Source of the DNA: Frigoribacterium sp. PhB160
Lineage (GTDB): Bacteria; Actinomycetota; Actinomycetes; Actinomycetales; Microbacteriaceae
Assembly (NCBI RefSeq): GCF_003751785.1
Contig: NZ_RKIE01000001.1
Location: 1,341,564-1,405,563 of the forward strand
Direction of reading: 5' to 3'
DNA: 64,000 nt
A model generated the notes under the pieces. That model had not been told where the DNA came from. It ran no database searches and saw only the letters and a list, made by a program, of their open reading frames with translations. Below are positions 39,661 to 48,464 of this stretch, piece after piece. The first letter of the stretch is position 1; the number at the start of each line of letters is the position of its first letter. The position numbers and the translations under genes were made by a program.

Positions 39661-42288
39661 GTGCCTACCGAACTCGCCACCGCCTACATCTCCCTGGTGC
39701 CCTCCATGAAGGGGGCCCAGGGGGAGATCGCCAAGGCACTCGTCCCGGACGCACAGTCCGCCGGCGACGCCGCGGGACGCGAGTCCGGTGGACGCTTCAG
39801 CAGCGCCTTCAAGGGCGCGCTCGGTGGCGCGGCGATTGGTGCCGCCCTCGTCGGCAGCTTCGCGGGCCTGTACGCCGTCGGCAGCATCTTCGACGACGTC
39901 ACCGACACCATCCGTGTCGGCACCGGCGCCCAGGGCGAAGCGCTCGAGGGGCTCTCCGACGTCGCGAAGGACGTCGCGACCTCCGTCCCCGCGAGCTTCG
40001 AGGACGCAGGCTCCGCGGTCGCCGACCTCAACACCCGCCTCGGCCTCTCCGGCGACACCCTCAAGACCGTCGCCTCTCAGTACCTCGAAGCCGGCCGCAT
40101 CCTCGGCACCGAGGTCGACATCAACGCGACCACGGCCGCGTTCTCCGCCTTCGGTATCGAGGGCGAAGCGGTCTCCGGCGCCATGGACGAACTGTTCCAG
40201 GTGTCGCAGGCGACCGGCGTCGGCATCAACGAGCTCGCCTCGTCGGTGCAGAAGAACGCACCCGCCGTCCAGAACCTCGGCTTCTCGTTCTCCGAGACAG
40301 CAGCACTCGCGGGCTCCCTCGACAAGGCCGGTCTGAACACCGGCCAGGTCATGGGGTCCCTGTCGAAGTCCCTCGTTACCCTCGCGAAGGACGGCCAGGA
40401 GCCGCAGGCCGCCTTCGAGGGCGTCATCACCCAGCTCGAAGGGTTCATCGACGCAGGCGACACGGCCGGCGCGATCGACCTCGCCGGGAAGGTCTTCGGC
40501 ACGAAGGGCGCCAGCCAGCTCGTCGGCGCCATCCAGTCCGGAACCCTCGCTCTCGATGACCTCGTGGGCGCTGCTGGACTCTCGGGCGACACCATCCTCG
40601 GTGTCGCGGCCGAGACAGCCGACTTCGCCGAGTCCTGGACCCTCGTCAAGAACAACGCCCTGTCAGCCATCGAGCCGCTCTCCACCGCGGTGTTCAACCT
40701 CGCCGGCAACGCCATGGGCGCGGTCGCCACGAAGGCGCAGGAACTCGCCCCGGTCATCTCCGCCGGCCTCACGACCGGTCTCGCCGCGGTGGGGCCGCTC
40801 CTGTCCGGTCTTGGCTCGACGCTCGGGCCGCTCATCGGGACCGCGGTGTCGCTGTGGCAGGCGTTCTCCCCACTGTCGCTCATCTTCCAGGTCATCCAGC
40901 CGTTGCTACCGACTCTCCTCGGGGCGTTCGCGCAGCTGGCAACGACCCTCGGCGGTGCCCTCACGACCGTCCTGCAGTCGCTGCTGTCCGCTCTCGCACC
41001 CGTGGTCACAGTTCTGTCGGCGAACCTCACCACTGTCCTCGCGACGCTGCTACCCGTCATCCTGCAGCTCGCCGGCACCCTGGCTGGTGTCTTCGCTGGG
41101 GCCCTGACAACGCTGGCCCCACAGATCGGGCTGCTCGCGGCCACGGTAGGCAGCGTCCTCACGACGGTCCTCGCCGCGCTCGGGCCGGTCCTCGGCCTGG
41201 TCGCAGGCCTGCTCGTCTCGGTGCTCGGTGCCGTCATGCCACTGATCCCCGTCATCATCAGCCTCGTCGCGGCGATCCTGCCGCTCGTCGCTCAGCTCAT
41301 CGGGGCACTCGCCCCGGTGCTGGTGTCCTTGGTGCCGCTGTTCGCCGCGATCATCCAGGCGATCGCGCCGCTCATCACGACGATCATCGGCGTGCTGGTC
41401 CCGGTCATCCAGGCCCTGCTCCCGGTCATCACGACGGTCTTCGGCGTGATCGTCAGCATCATCACCGCAGCGATGCAGGTCGTGCAGGGGATCATCCAGG
41501 TCGTCACCGGGATCATCACCGGCAACTGGTCGCAGGTGTGGACCGGGCTCGGCAACATCGTCGCCGGCGCGTGGAACCTCATCAAGTCGATCGTGTCGGG
41601 CGCCCTCAGCATCCTCGGTGCCGTCATCGGCGCCGCGCTGAACGGCATCCGGTCGATCTTCTCCGGCGTGTGGAACGGGCTCGTCGGCTTGGTCCGCGGG
41701 GCCTGGTCCGGCATCACCGGGGCGATCAGCGCCGGCGTCAGCTCCGCGGTCGGGTTCGTGTCCGGACTGCCCCGACAGATCCTCGGGGCACTCGGTGGTC
41801 TCGCGGGACTGCTGCTCGGTGTGGGCCGCGACATGATGAACGGCTTCATCGAGGGGGTGAAGGCCACCGCGGGACGCATCCGCGACGCCGTGCTGGGGCC
41901 CATCAAGGATTCGGTCGACGCCGTGAAGAACTTCCTCGGCATCCACTCCCCGTCGCGCCTCATGCGCGGCCTCGGTCGCAATACCGGTGAGGGCTACGAG
42001 GGCGGCGTCCTCGACTCCGTTCCTGGTGTCAGGTCGGCGTTCGACTCCATGGTCGAGGTCCCCGACGCCGCGGCGTTCGCACCCCGAGTCGGTGCGGGCG
42101 CCTATCTCGCCGGCCTCCGCGGCCCGTCAGCGGCGGAAGGGGCTGGCGTGCTGCCCTCGGAGATCGCCCTGTACGACGCCGACGGCAGCATCCTCACGAA
42201 GGCGCGCGTCATCTCGAAGACCGAGGTCAAGGCCGCGGCCCGTGACACGGGGACGCGCCTCTCCGCGGGTCGTCAGCGCATCCAGTGA
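39661..42288 (+). CDS. tape measure protein
   Basis: An 875-aa protein that sets tail length. The N-terminus has IAKALVPDAQSAGDAAGRES and a TP901-type region (about residues 80-330: DVATSVPASFEDAGSAVADL, VGINELASSVQKNAPAVQNL). The centre (about 350-650) is a very hydrophobic, Leu/Val/Ile-rich repeat-like region expected to span membranes during DNA entry. The C-terminal part (FLGIHSPSRLMRGLGRNTGE) is a conserved tape-measure motif. By the usual 0.15 nm per residue rule the tail would be about 130 nm. Confidence 0.95.
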   Translation: MPTELATAYISLVPSMKGAQGEIAKALVPDAQSAGDAAGRESGGRFSSAFKGALGGAAIGAALVGSFAGLYAVGSIFDDVTDTIRVGTGAQGEALEGLSDVAKDVATSVPASFEDAGSAVADLNTRLGLSGDTLKTVASQYLEAGRILGTEVDINATTAAFSAFGIEGEAVSGAMDELFQVSQATGVGINELASSVQKNAPAVQNLGFSFSETAALAGSLDKAGLNTGQVMGSLSKSLVTLAKDGQEPQAAFEGVITQLEGFIDAGDTAGAIDLAGKVFGTKGASQLVGAIQSGTLALDDLVGAAGLSGDTILGVAAETADFAESWTLVKNNALSAIEPLSTAVFNLAGNAMGAVATKAQELAPVISAGLTTGLAAVGPLLSGLGSTLGPLIGTAVSLWQAFSPLSLIFQVIQPLLPTLLGAFAQLATTLGGALTTVLQSLLSALAPVVTVLSANLTTVLATLLPVILQLAGTLAGVFAGALTTLAPQIGLLAATVGSVLTTVLAALGPVLGLVAGLLVSVLGAVMPLIPVIISLVAAILPLVAQLIGALAPVLVSLVPLFAAIIQAIAPLITTIIGVLVPVIQALLPVITTVFGVIVSIITAAMQVVQGIIQVVTGIITGNWSQVWTGLGNIVAGAWNLIKSIVSGALSILGAVIGAALNGIRSIFSGVWNGLVGLVRGAWSGITGAISAGVSSAVGFVSGLPRQILGALGGLAGLLLGVGRDMMNGFIEGVKATAGRIRDAVLGPIKDSVDAVKNFLGIHSPSRLMRGLGRNTGEGYEGGVLDSVPGVRSAFDSMVEVPDAAAFAPRVGAGAYLAGLRGPSAAEGAGVLPSEIALYDADGSILTKARVISKTEVKAAARDTGTRLSAGRQRIQ

Positions 42289-42343
42289 TGCAGAGGGGCC
42301 GGGCTCAGCCTGGCTCCTCTGCTCGTCTTGAAAGGACCGGCAG

Positions 42344-43867
42344 ATGCTGACCAACTACGTGCCCGACCCTCTCGCCATCGGGCCGCAGTTGCTGCTGCAG
42401 GGGAGCGGCGCCACCGTCGAGCGGGTCAAGGACTCCCAGCTCGCGGCCCGCGGCCGCTCCTACAGCGTCCACAGCACGACCGGCGAGGACGGTGCGGCGC
42501 GGCTCCCCGCCGCGTGGCGCGCCCCCGCCGCCGCAGGGCAGCCTTGGGCTGCGGCCGGCATGTTCCGCTTCGACCCCACCGTGGTCGCCTCGCAGACGAT
42601 CCGGCTCATCATCGAGTTCCTCAACGCGCAGGGCACGGTCATCGGTACTGAGTCCGCGGGCATGGTCTACGACCTCTCCGCGGGGTTCTACGAGACGGCA
42701 CCCGGGTCAGGGTTGTTCGTCGTCGGGCACGCCGAGATGGGCCCCGACCGGTCGTACCCGGCGGACCTGTTCCAACAGACCAGCGACACCATCTACGAGC
42801 TGACAACCTCTGACGCTGACCCGGTGCCCCCGCCCGGCCCCATCCAGGTGTTCGGGACCGCGCCGGAAGGCACAGCCTCCGTCAACGTCGCGGTCACCGG
42901 GACCGCGTTCTTCGTCACTCAGCTGATCCTCGTCGCGGCGACGCCAGCGACCATGCCGAACTTCTTCACCGGCGCGTCCGGGCCCTACAACGCCTGGACC
43001 GGCCCGGCCAACGCATCGACGTCGCTGTACTACCAGACGTCACCGCAGCTCGTCCCGAAGGTCGACAGGTCTCCCGTGGAACGAGTGGAGATGACCTTCC
43101 GGGAGGTGCTGCCCGGCGCTACCTACGTCAACGTGTGGCGGGTGGCAGACGGCCGCACCATGGAGGTGCGAGGTGGCCTCCGCCGGTACGCCGTCGGCGG
43201 GTTCCCGCTCATCGACTACGAGGCTCCGTTCGGGGTGCCCATCACGTACCGGGCGGAGATGTTCACCGACGACACCATGACGGTGTCGATGGGCTTCACG
43301 GAGACCGCTGTGACGGTCCTCGACGCGAAGCAGCCTTGCGTGCACCAGCCCCTCAATCCGGCGGTGGCTGTGTGGCCCCGCGCTATGGCTGGCACGGCCG
43401 CGGACGTCGTCCGCCGGACACCGGGCGAGCTCGTCTACGTCGAGGGTGCCGAGGTCGGGACCTGGCTCGGGCAGCAACGCCGAGGAGCGGAGGGCGTCGA
43501 CTTCAACCTGCTGACGGAGAGCATCGCCGACGCCGACCTCTTCCAGTCCGTCCTCGGCCGGTACGGGGAGTCCTCCGGCGCAGTGGTGTGCATCCGCATC
43601 CCGCCGCCCATGCGCATCCCACGGACCTTCTTCGGGACGATCGACGAGCTCCACGAGGTCGCCTTCGATGTCGCCCGCGACGGCGGCGCGGTCATGTTCA
43701 CCTTCACGGCGAACGAGGCCCGCCCGCCGGCTCCGGGTCTGGTCCCTGCTCTCCTCCGCCGCGACGACGTCGATGCCGCCTACCCGACCCGGGCTGAGCG
43801 CGCTTCGGCGTACCTCACGCGCCTCGACCGCGATCGCGACTTCACCCTCGCGGGATTGGCTGGCTGA
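42344..43867 (+). CDS. minor tail protein (distal tail / carbohydrate-binding type)
   Basis: A 507-aa protein directly after the tape measure gene. The first 220 residues look like a jelly-roll binding module (AARGRSYSVHSTTGEDGAAR, RLIIEFLNAQGTVIGTESAG); the later part (EVRGGLRRYAVGGFPLIDYE, PFGVPITYRAEMFTDDTMTV) resembles actinophage minor tail proteins. AAAGGACCGGCAG precedes ATG 42344. Its last base is shared with the next start. Confidence 0.78.
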   Translation: MLTNYVPDPLAIGPQLLLQGSGATVERVKDSQLAARGRSYSVHSTTGEDGAARLPAAWRAPAAAGQPWAAAGMFRFDPTVVASQTIRLIIEFLNAQGTVIGTESAGMVYDLSAGFYETAPGSGLFVVGHAEMGPDRSYPADLFQQTSDTIYELTTSDADPVPPPGPIQVFGTAPEGTASVNVAVTGTAFFVTQLILVAATPATMPNFFTGASGPYNAWTGPANASTSLYYQTSPQLVPKVDRSPVERVEMTFREVLPGATYVNVWRVADGRTMEVRGGLRRYAVGGFPLIDYEAPFGVPITYRAEMFTDDTMTVSMGFTETAVTVLDAKQPCVHQPLNPAVAVWPRAMAGTAADVVRRTPGELVYVEGAEVGTWLGQQRRGAEGVDFNLLTESIADADLFQSVLGRYGESSGAVVCIRIPPPMRIPRTFFGTIDELHEVAFDVARDGGAVMFTFTANEARPPAPGLVPALLRRDDVDAAYPTRAERASAYLTRLDRDRDFTLAGLAG

Positions 43868-44979
43868 TGCGCGTCCACTCCGACCAGCTCCTCGAGGTGC
43901 TCGAGTACTCCTTCGAGCGACGATGGCTGGCGGATCTGTACTACGACGGGGAGAGGAAGGTCGCCGACCTCCCCATCATCGATCCGAAGTTCGACGATGA
44001 CGGTGGCGCCCTAGTCCAGTCGACCGGGTCCGTCACCGTCATCTACCAGGGCGACTTCGCGGACTCGCTCTCCCCGACGACGGTCAGCGATCTGCTCGCA
44101 CCGGCCGGCGCCGAGCTCGCCGTCTACTGCATCGTGTCAGCGGGCGACTTCACCGAGCGCGTCGAGATGGGCTGGTACCGCATCGTCGAGACGCCGTCCG
44201 CGAAGGACTTCACCGCGAAGTACGGCAGCCGGCGCATCACCCTCGGCTCTCGGGTCGAGCTCACCCTGCAGGATCGGTTCCACCGGGTGCAGCGGGACCG
44301 GTTCGATGTTCCTGGGTCGCCGGCGAAGCTGACGTCGGTGTTCGCGGAGGTCGCGAAGCAGACGCAGTTGCAGCTGACGAAGATGGTCCCCGACAAGCCG
44401 ATCCCGCGCTCGATCGCCTTCGAGGAGGACCGGCTCGAGTACGTCTACGACCTCGTCGCAGTGCTCGGTGCCGTCCCCTACATGCGGCCGGACGGATCGC
44501 TCGGTCAGCGGACCATCACGTGGCCCGCCCCTGGCCCAGTGCTCCGCGGCGGGAACGGGGGGAGCCTCATCAGTCTCGCCCGGTCGCTGTCGTCGGAAGC
44601 GGTCTACAACAGGGTCGCGTTCCGCAGCACAGCGGGTGACCAGACCTCGATCGTCGCCACGGCCGAGATCACCCAGGGCCCTCTTCGGGTGCGGAACGCG
44701 GACGGGTCGCCCTCGCCGGCGGGCCGCGTCACCTACTACGCCTCGAGCGAGTTCGTCACCTCTCGCACGCAGGCGCAGGCGTACGTCAACGACCTGTTGC
44801 CACGGGTGTCCACCATGCAGGCACTCGAGGTGCCCGTCGTCGAGAAGTTCAACCCCCTGCGCGAGGTCGGTGACGTCGTGCCCATCGAGCACCCCACCGG
44901 GGACCTGCTGGGCCGCGTGCGCACGATCAGCCGAGACTCCGGCGCTACCCAGGCCCTGACGTTGGAGGTGAACCCGTGA
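43867..44979 (+). CDS. minor tail protein, DUF5047-like
   Basis: A 370-aa protein with an N-terminal segment like DUF5047 (EVLEYSFERRWLADLYYDGE, STGSVTVIYQGDFADSL) and a hub-like remainder (RITLGSRVELTLQDRFHRV, VEKFNPLREVGDVVPIEHP). It is probably part of the baseplate hub. ATG overlaps the upstream stop, and its stop overlaps the next GTG. Confidence 0.75.
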   Translation: MRVHSDQLLEVLEYSFERRWLADLYYDGERKVADLPIIDPKFDDDGGALVQSTGSVTVIYQGDFADSLSPTTVSDLLAPAGAELAVYCIVSAGDFTERVEMGWYRIVETPSAKDFTAKYGSRRITLGSRVELTLQDRFHRVQRDRFDVPGSPAKLTSVFAEVAKQTQLQLTKMVPDKPIPRSIAFEEDRLEYVYDLVAVLGAVPYMRPDGSLGQRTITWPAPGPVLRGGNGGSLISLARSLSSEAVYNRVAFRSTAGDQTSIVATAEITQGPLRVRNADGSPSPAGRVTYYASSEFVTSRTQAQAYVNDLLPRVSTMQALEVPVVEKFNPLREVGDVVPIEHPTGDLLGRVRTISRDSGATQALTLEVNP

Positions 44980-45854
44980 CGACCGACGTCGAGCAGCTCG
45001 AGTCGCTCCTCGGGGACAAGTCCCGGGTCGGGATGTACGCAGGCGCATTCGTTTCCTACGAGGACAAGGCCGCCACCGTGGACCTCGAGGGGAGCCGGCT
45101 CCTTGGGATCAAGTCCGCGACACCGTACCTGCCCGCGGTCGGCGAGCAGGTGTGGGTCCAGTTCATCGACGGAGTTCCATGGCTGCTCGGCCCGACCGTC
45201 ATCCCGCCGGGCGACGGCACGATCGTCACCGTCAGCAGTGAGTCCGCAGTCGTCGAGACCGACATCGGTCGGATCACGGCGACCTACACGGCAGGGCAGG
45301 CGCTGTCCTCCGGACAGAACGTGAAGCTGTACTGGCAGGGCGGCCCACACGTGATCGGCCCGCTCGCTACAACCCCGCCGCCCAAGCCGACTCCGGACCC
45401 GCCGGCCCCGTCACCCTCGAGCCGCCACGTCGACGTCTTCACGGCCGTCGACGCTGGCTCCTGGTCAGGGGCTTACGGCTGGCGTCAGGCGCAGGTGTGG
45501 GCGTCCGACAGCCTCCTCGGCGCCTGGTTCTACGGCTCGAAGATCCGCGACACACTCGCCGACGCCGCGGTCGAGAAGATCGAGATCTGGTCGACCCTGA
45601 CGCAGATCCGCGGCAACCCGCCCGTCTTCGCCACCCACCCCCACGCCGGCAAGCCCACGGGCGCTCCCGCCCTGTCCTCGTCAACGGCCACCCCCGTCGC
45701 ATCCGGTAGGTGGGTGCAGCTCCCACTGTCCTTCGGCCAGTTCCTCGCCAGCAACGTCGGCGGCATCGGGCTGAACCACGGCGGCTACAACAAGTTCCGC
45801 TCGCTCGCTGAGGACCCGCAGTCGGGTGCTCTGCGCATCACCTCGATCTACTAA
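44976..45854 (+). CDS. minor tail protein
   Basis: A 292-aa protein. The N-terminal 130 residues form a beta-rich domain (YAGAFVSYEDKAATVDLEGS, PYLPAVGEQVWVQFIDGVPW), linked by a proline-rich stretch (PPPKPTPDPPAPSPSSR) to a C-terminal domain with HPHAGKPTGAPALSS and SNVGGIGLNHGGYNKFRSL, perhaps a receptor-binding module. GTG 44976 overlaps the upstream stop. Confidence 0.72.
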   Translation: MTTDVEQLESLLGDKSRVGMYAGAFVSYEDKAATVDLEGSRLLGIKSATPYLPAVGEQVWVQFIDGVPWLLGPTVIPPGDGTIVTVSSESAVVETDIGRITATYTAGQALSSGQNVKLYWQGGPHVIGPLATTPPPKPTPDPPAPSPSSRHVDVFTAVDAGSWSGAYGWRQAQVWASDSLLGAWFYGSKIRDTLADAAVEKIEIWSTLTQIRGNPPVFATHPHAGKPTGAPALSSSTATPVASGRWVQLPLSFGQFLASNVGGIGLNHGGYNKFRSLAEDPQSGALRITSIY

Positions 45855-45863
45855 GGAGTCCCG

Positions 45864-46355
45864 ATGGCTGCAGACAGCTACGGCCCCAAGGGCGAGCCCC
45901 AGTTCGCCGGTTCTGGCGCCTCGGCCGACGCCGAAGACCTCACTCTCCTCGGCGAGTTCGCCGCCGACGTCGGCAACAACCGTGTCGGCACGACCGCCGA
46001 GCGCGACGCCGCCACAGCGGCCGGTGAGGCGTACGACGGTCTCACCTGGTGGGACACCACCCTCCGACGCCGCTTCCAGCGCGTTGGCACGTCGTGGCGT
46101 CCCGCCGGAGCGCTGATGGACGGAGACCTTCGCGAGGGCACCACCGCCGCGAACGGCGTCGTCGGTGTCGGGCACAGCCTCGGCGCGGTCCCTCGTGCCG
46201 TCCTCATCACCGGGACCGGCCGCGGTGCCGTGCCTGGCGAGCTGACCTACATCGTGACCGCGAAGACCGAGCTGATCTTCAACGTGAACGTCTACCGGAA
46301 CGGCAGCCCGTTCGCCAACAACCCCGTCGGGTTCCACTGGCTGGCCCTCGCATGA
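45864..46355 (+). CDS. minor tail / fibre-type protein
   Basis: A 163-aa protein with an N-terminal DSYGPKGEPQFAGSGASADA, a GLTWWDTTLRRRFQRVGTSW segment that recurs in actinophage tail fibres, and a C-terminal beta domain. AAGGAGTCCCG precedes ATG 45864. It overlaps the endolysin gene by ATGA. Confidence 0.68.
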   Translation: MAADSYGPKGEPQFAGSGASADAEDLTLLGEFAADVGNNRVGTTAERDAATAAGEAYDGLTWWDTTLRRRFQRVGTSWRPAGALMDGDLREGTTAANGVVGVGHSLGAVPRAVLITGTGRGAVPGELTYIVTAKTELIFNVNVYRNGSPFANNPVGFHWLALA

Positions 46356-47218
46356 GCACCGTGCTCGACCTGATCGTCATCCCCAACACGGCCGACGTCA
46401 TCACGAACGGTCGGCAGCTCATCTCACGGGCCCTGCTGCCCGGGTTCCTCGCCGCGTCCGCCGCGTTCCGAGCTGAGACCGGCCGGCCCGTGTACGTCGC
46501 TGAGGGGTACCGGTCAGACGAGGAGCAGCGGCGCATCTTCGTCGAGCGCTACTACGTCGTCGACCGGCGCACGAGCGTCCTCTACGAGGGCAAGTACTGG
46601 GCGAAGCACCCCGGAGTGCCGGTAGCCGCCATCCCCGGCAGCACCGCGGCGAAGCACAGGCTCGGCGAGGCGCTCGACCTCTGGTCCGGCATCGACTCGT
46701 CCTTCACTTCACGCGAGCACCTCATCTGGGTGCGCGTCGCGAAGCCGCACGGCTGGGACAACACCGGGCGCAGCTTCGGCGAGCCCTGGCACCAGCAGGG
46801 CACCCCCGGTCTCTCACCCGCGTCCTCGGGCGCCGTCGTCATCGACATCCCCATCGAGTCCGAGGAGGACGACATGTTCAAACCGCAGCTGTCCCGCAAC
46901 ACCAAGACGAAGCGAGTCGCCTTCTTCTTCCCCGACCGCGTCGTCGAGACCGAGAGCGAGGAGCAGATCTACCGGCTCGGTCGCGGCTGGAACGTCCTCA
47001 AGGCTGGACAGGCATGGACTGACGTCGTGAACGACATCGACGACGCCGAGTACAACGCCACCGTGACCGAGATCAACGCGAGCCGCACGAAGACCCGCGG
47101 CGAGTACGTGAAGGCCATCGCTCAGGGCGTGTGGGACCACGTCGTCGCCGGGTGGAACGGCAAGCAGAGCGCCCGCAACCGCCTCGCCGGCATCGACGAG
47201 AAGGCCGGCAAGCGATGA
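46352..47218 (+). CDS. endolysin with M15 (VanY-like) peptidase domain
   Basis: A 288-aa lysin. Residues about 25-155 are a zinc D,D-carboxypeptidase/L-Ala-D-Glu-type domain: VYVAEGYRSDEEQRRIFVER, STAAKHRLGEALDLW with the His and Asp ligands, and FGEPWHQQGT with the last His. The C-terminal 110 residues (MFKPQLSRNTKTKRVAFFFP, YRLGRGWNVLKAGQAWTDVV) have no recognised fold and may bind cell wall. It would cleave host peptidoglycan at the end of infection. Confidence 0.87.
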   Translation: MSTVLDLIVIPNTADVITNGRQLISRALLPGFLAASAAFRAETGRPVYVAEGYRSDEEQRRIFVERYYVVDRRTSVLYEGKYWAKHPGVPVAAIPGSTAAKHRLGEALDLWSGIDSSFTSREHLIWVRVAKPHGWDNTGRSFGEPWHQQGTPGLSPASSGAVVIDIPIESEEDDMFKPQLSRNTKTKRVAFFFPDRVVETESEEQIYRLGRGWNVLKAGQAWTDVVNDIDDAEYNATVTEINASRTKTRGEYVKAIAQGVWDHVVAGWNGKQSARNRLAGIDEKAGKR

Positions 47219-47703
47219 TCGCGACCGACCCGAAGCTGAACGACCGGAGGCTGCGGTGGGAGCGCACGATCTGGGTCATCGACATGGTCGCCTACGCCGT
47301 CATGGCCGTGAACGGCGCCTCCGCGCTCTGGTTCACCTCGCCATTCGTGCAGGAGGAGATCCGGCTCCCCGCCGTCATCGTCGTGTGGGGCGTGCTCATG
47401 CTCGCGGGCGGCGCCGGCGGCTTCTTCGGCCGCCTCTTCGGGCTCTGGGCGGTCGAGGTCATCCTCAACGTCTCCGCCTGGTCCGGGGCCGTCTGCTACG
47501 CGATCATCATCTTCTCCGCGGTCACCTCGGGATCCTCGCTCGTAATCCTCGGCATGGTCGTGCTCGCGTTCCTGTTCATGTTCCGCCGCTACTGCGAGCT
47601 GCAGATCTTCACCAGCGAGCCCGGGCTCACCACGTTCACCGAGAAGGTGCGGTCCCTGCTCCGCCGCCGCACGGGGTACGTCGTCCGCCGCAACCACTAC
47701 TAG
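47215..47703 (+). CDS. membrane protein, holin-like candidate
   Basis: A 162-aa protein with four predicted transmembrane segments (about residues 21-41, 53-71, 82-103 and 105-122) and a basic C-terminal tail (RSLLRRRTGYVVRRNHY). It is coupled by ATGA to the endolysin gene, so it may help lysis. Confidence 0.65.
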   Translation: MIATDPKLNDRRLRWERTIWVIDMVAYAVMAVNGASALWFTSPFVQEEIRLPAVIVVWGVLMLAGGAGGFFGRLFGLWAVEVILNVSAWSGAVCYAIIIFSAVTSGSSLVILGMVVLAFLFMFRRYCELQIFTSEPGLTTFTEKVRSLLRRRTGYVVRRNHY

Positions 47704-47711
47704 GGGGCTCC

Positions 47712-48014
47712 GTGGTGGACACCACCCTGCTCGTCGCCCTCGGAGGCGGCGCCGGTATCTCCCTCATGCTCCGCGAGATCATCTCGGTCCTCGCGACCGT
47801 CCGCTCCGGTGTCAGCGCCCGGGAGGGAAAGCGGCGGACCGACATCGTGCAGCAGCGCGACGAGGCAATTCTCCGTGCCGACGCCGAGGCGGCGAAGCGC
47901 CGCAACATCCAGGAGTACGCCGCGCGACTGCGTGTGCAGCTCATCGAGAACGGCCTCGAGCCGGGCGACCCGCCCGTCATCGAGCGCACCACACCCACCC
48001 AGGAGGAAGCATGA
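47712..48014 (+). CDS. membrane-anchored coiled-coil protein
   Basis: A 100-aa protein from GTG 47712. One N-terminal hydrophobic segment (TTLLVALGGGAGISLMLREI) is followed by a charged helix (REGKRRTDIVQQRDEAILRA, EAAKRRNIQEYAARLRVQL). This is the layout of phage spanin-like or lysis accessory proteins, but no spanin would be expected in a host without an outer membrane. Confidence 0.6.
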   Translation: MVDTTLLVALGGGAGISLMLREIISVLATVRSGVSAREGKRRTDIVQQRDEAILRADAEAAKRRNIQEYAARLRVQLIENGLEPGDPPVIERTTPTQEEA

Positions 48015-48352
48015 CCACCGCCCCGCAGCACCTCGCCGCCGTCGACGAGCGACCGTCCCTTGCCCAGCTCGGTACCCAGATCGCCAACCCGGTCCGCGCG
48101 ACCGTCCGCACCGTCGTGCAGTTCCTGATCGGCGCCGTGCCCGTCCTGAACATCGCGGCCGGCATCGTCCTCAGCACACTGCAGCAGCAGAGCGACTTCG
48201 TCGTCCCCTCCTGGGCCTTCGTGGCGCTGAACGGCATCCTCGTCGCGACCGCGCTGCTCATCGCTTTCGTCACGCGGCTCATGGCAGCCCCGGCAGTCAA
48301 CGCCTGGATCACGCTCTACGTCCCCTGGCTGGCGCCCCTGAAGCGGTCGTGA
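48011..48352 (+). CDS. holin candidate
   Basis: A 113-aa protein with two transmembrane segments (about 38-60, TVVQFLIGAVPVLNIAAGIV, and 68-88, WAFVALNGILVATALLIAF) and a short basic tail ending PLKRS. Size, topology and position in the lysis cassette fit a holin; three membrane proteins follow the endolysin, so which one sets lysis timing is not certain. Confidence 0.68.
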   Translation: MTTAPQHLAAVDERPSLAQLGTQIANPVRATVRTVVQFLIGAVPVLNIAAGIVLSTLQQQSDFVVPSWAFVALNGILVATALLIAFVTRLMAAPAVNAWITLYVPWLAPLKRS

Positions 48353-48356
48353 GCCC

Positions 48357-48425
48357 GTGTTCTGGCTCCTCGTCATCGCCGTCCTGATCCTCGCGTACAG
48401 CCCCACGCTCGACTCCCTCGACTGA
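48357..48425 (+). CDS. possible 22-aa membrane peptide
   Basis: GTG 48357 opens VFWLLVIAVLILAYSPTLDS-LD, almost entirely one hydrophobic helix, five bases after the holin-candidate stop. Its location in the lysis cassette is suggestive, but a frame this short may be chance. Confidence 0.3.
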   Translation: MFWLLVIAVLILAYSPTLDSLD

Positions 48426-48464
48426 CCCAGCCGCCTGCGGGCGGCTCTCGTGAAAGGCCCCCGC

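Noticed and set aside
47712-48014. Spanin
   Set aside because: The topology is similar, but spanins disrupt the outer membrane and the host appears to be an actinobacterium lacking the usual one.
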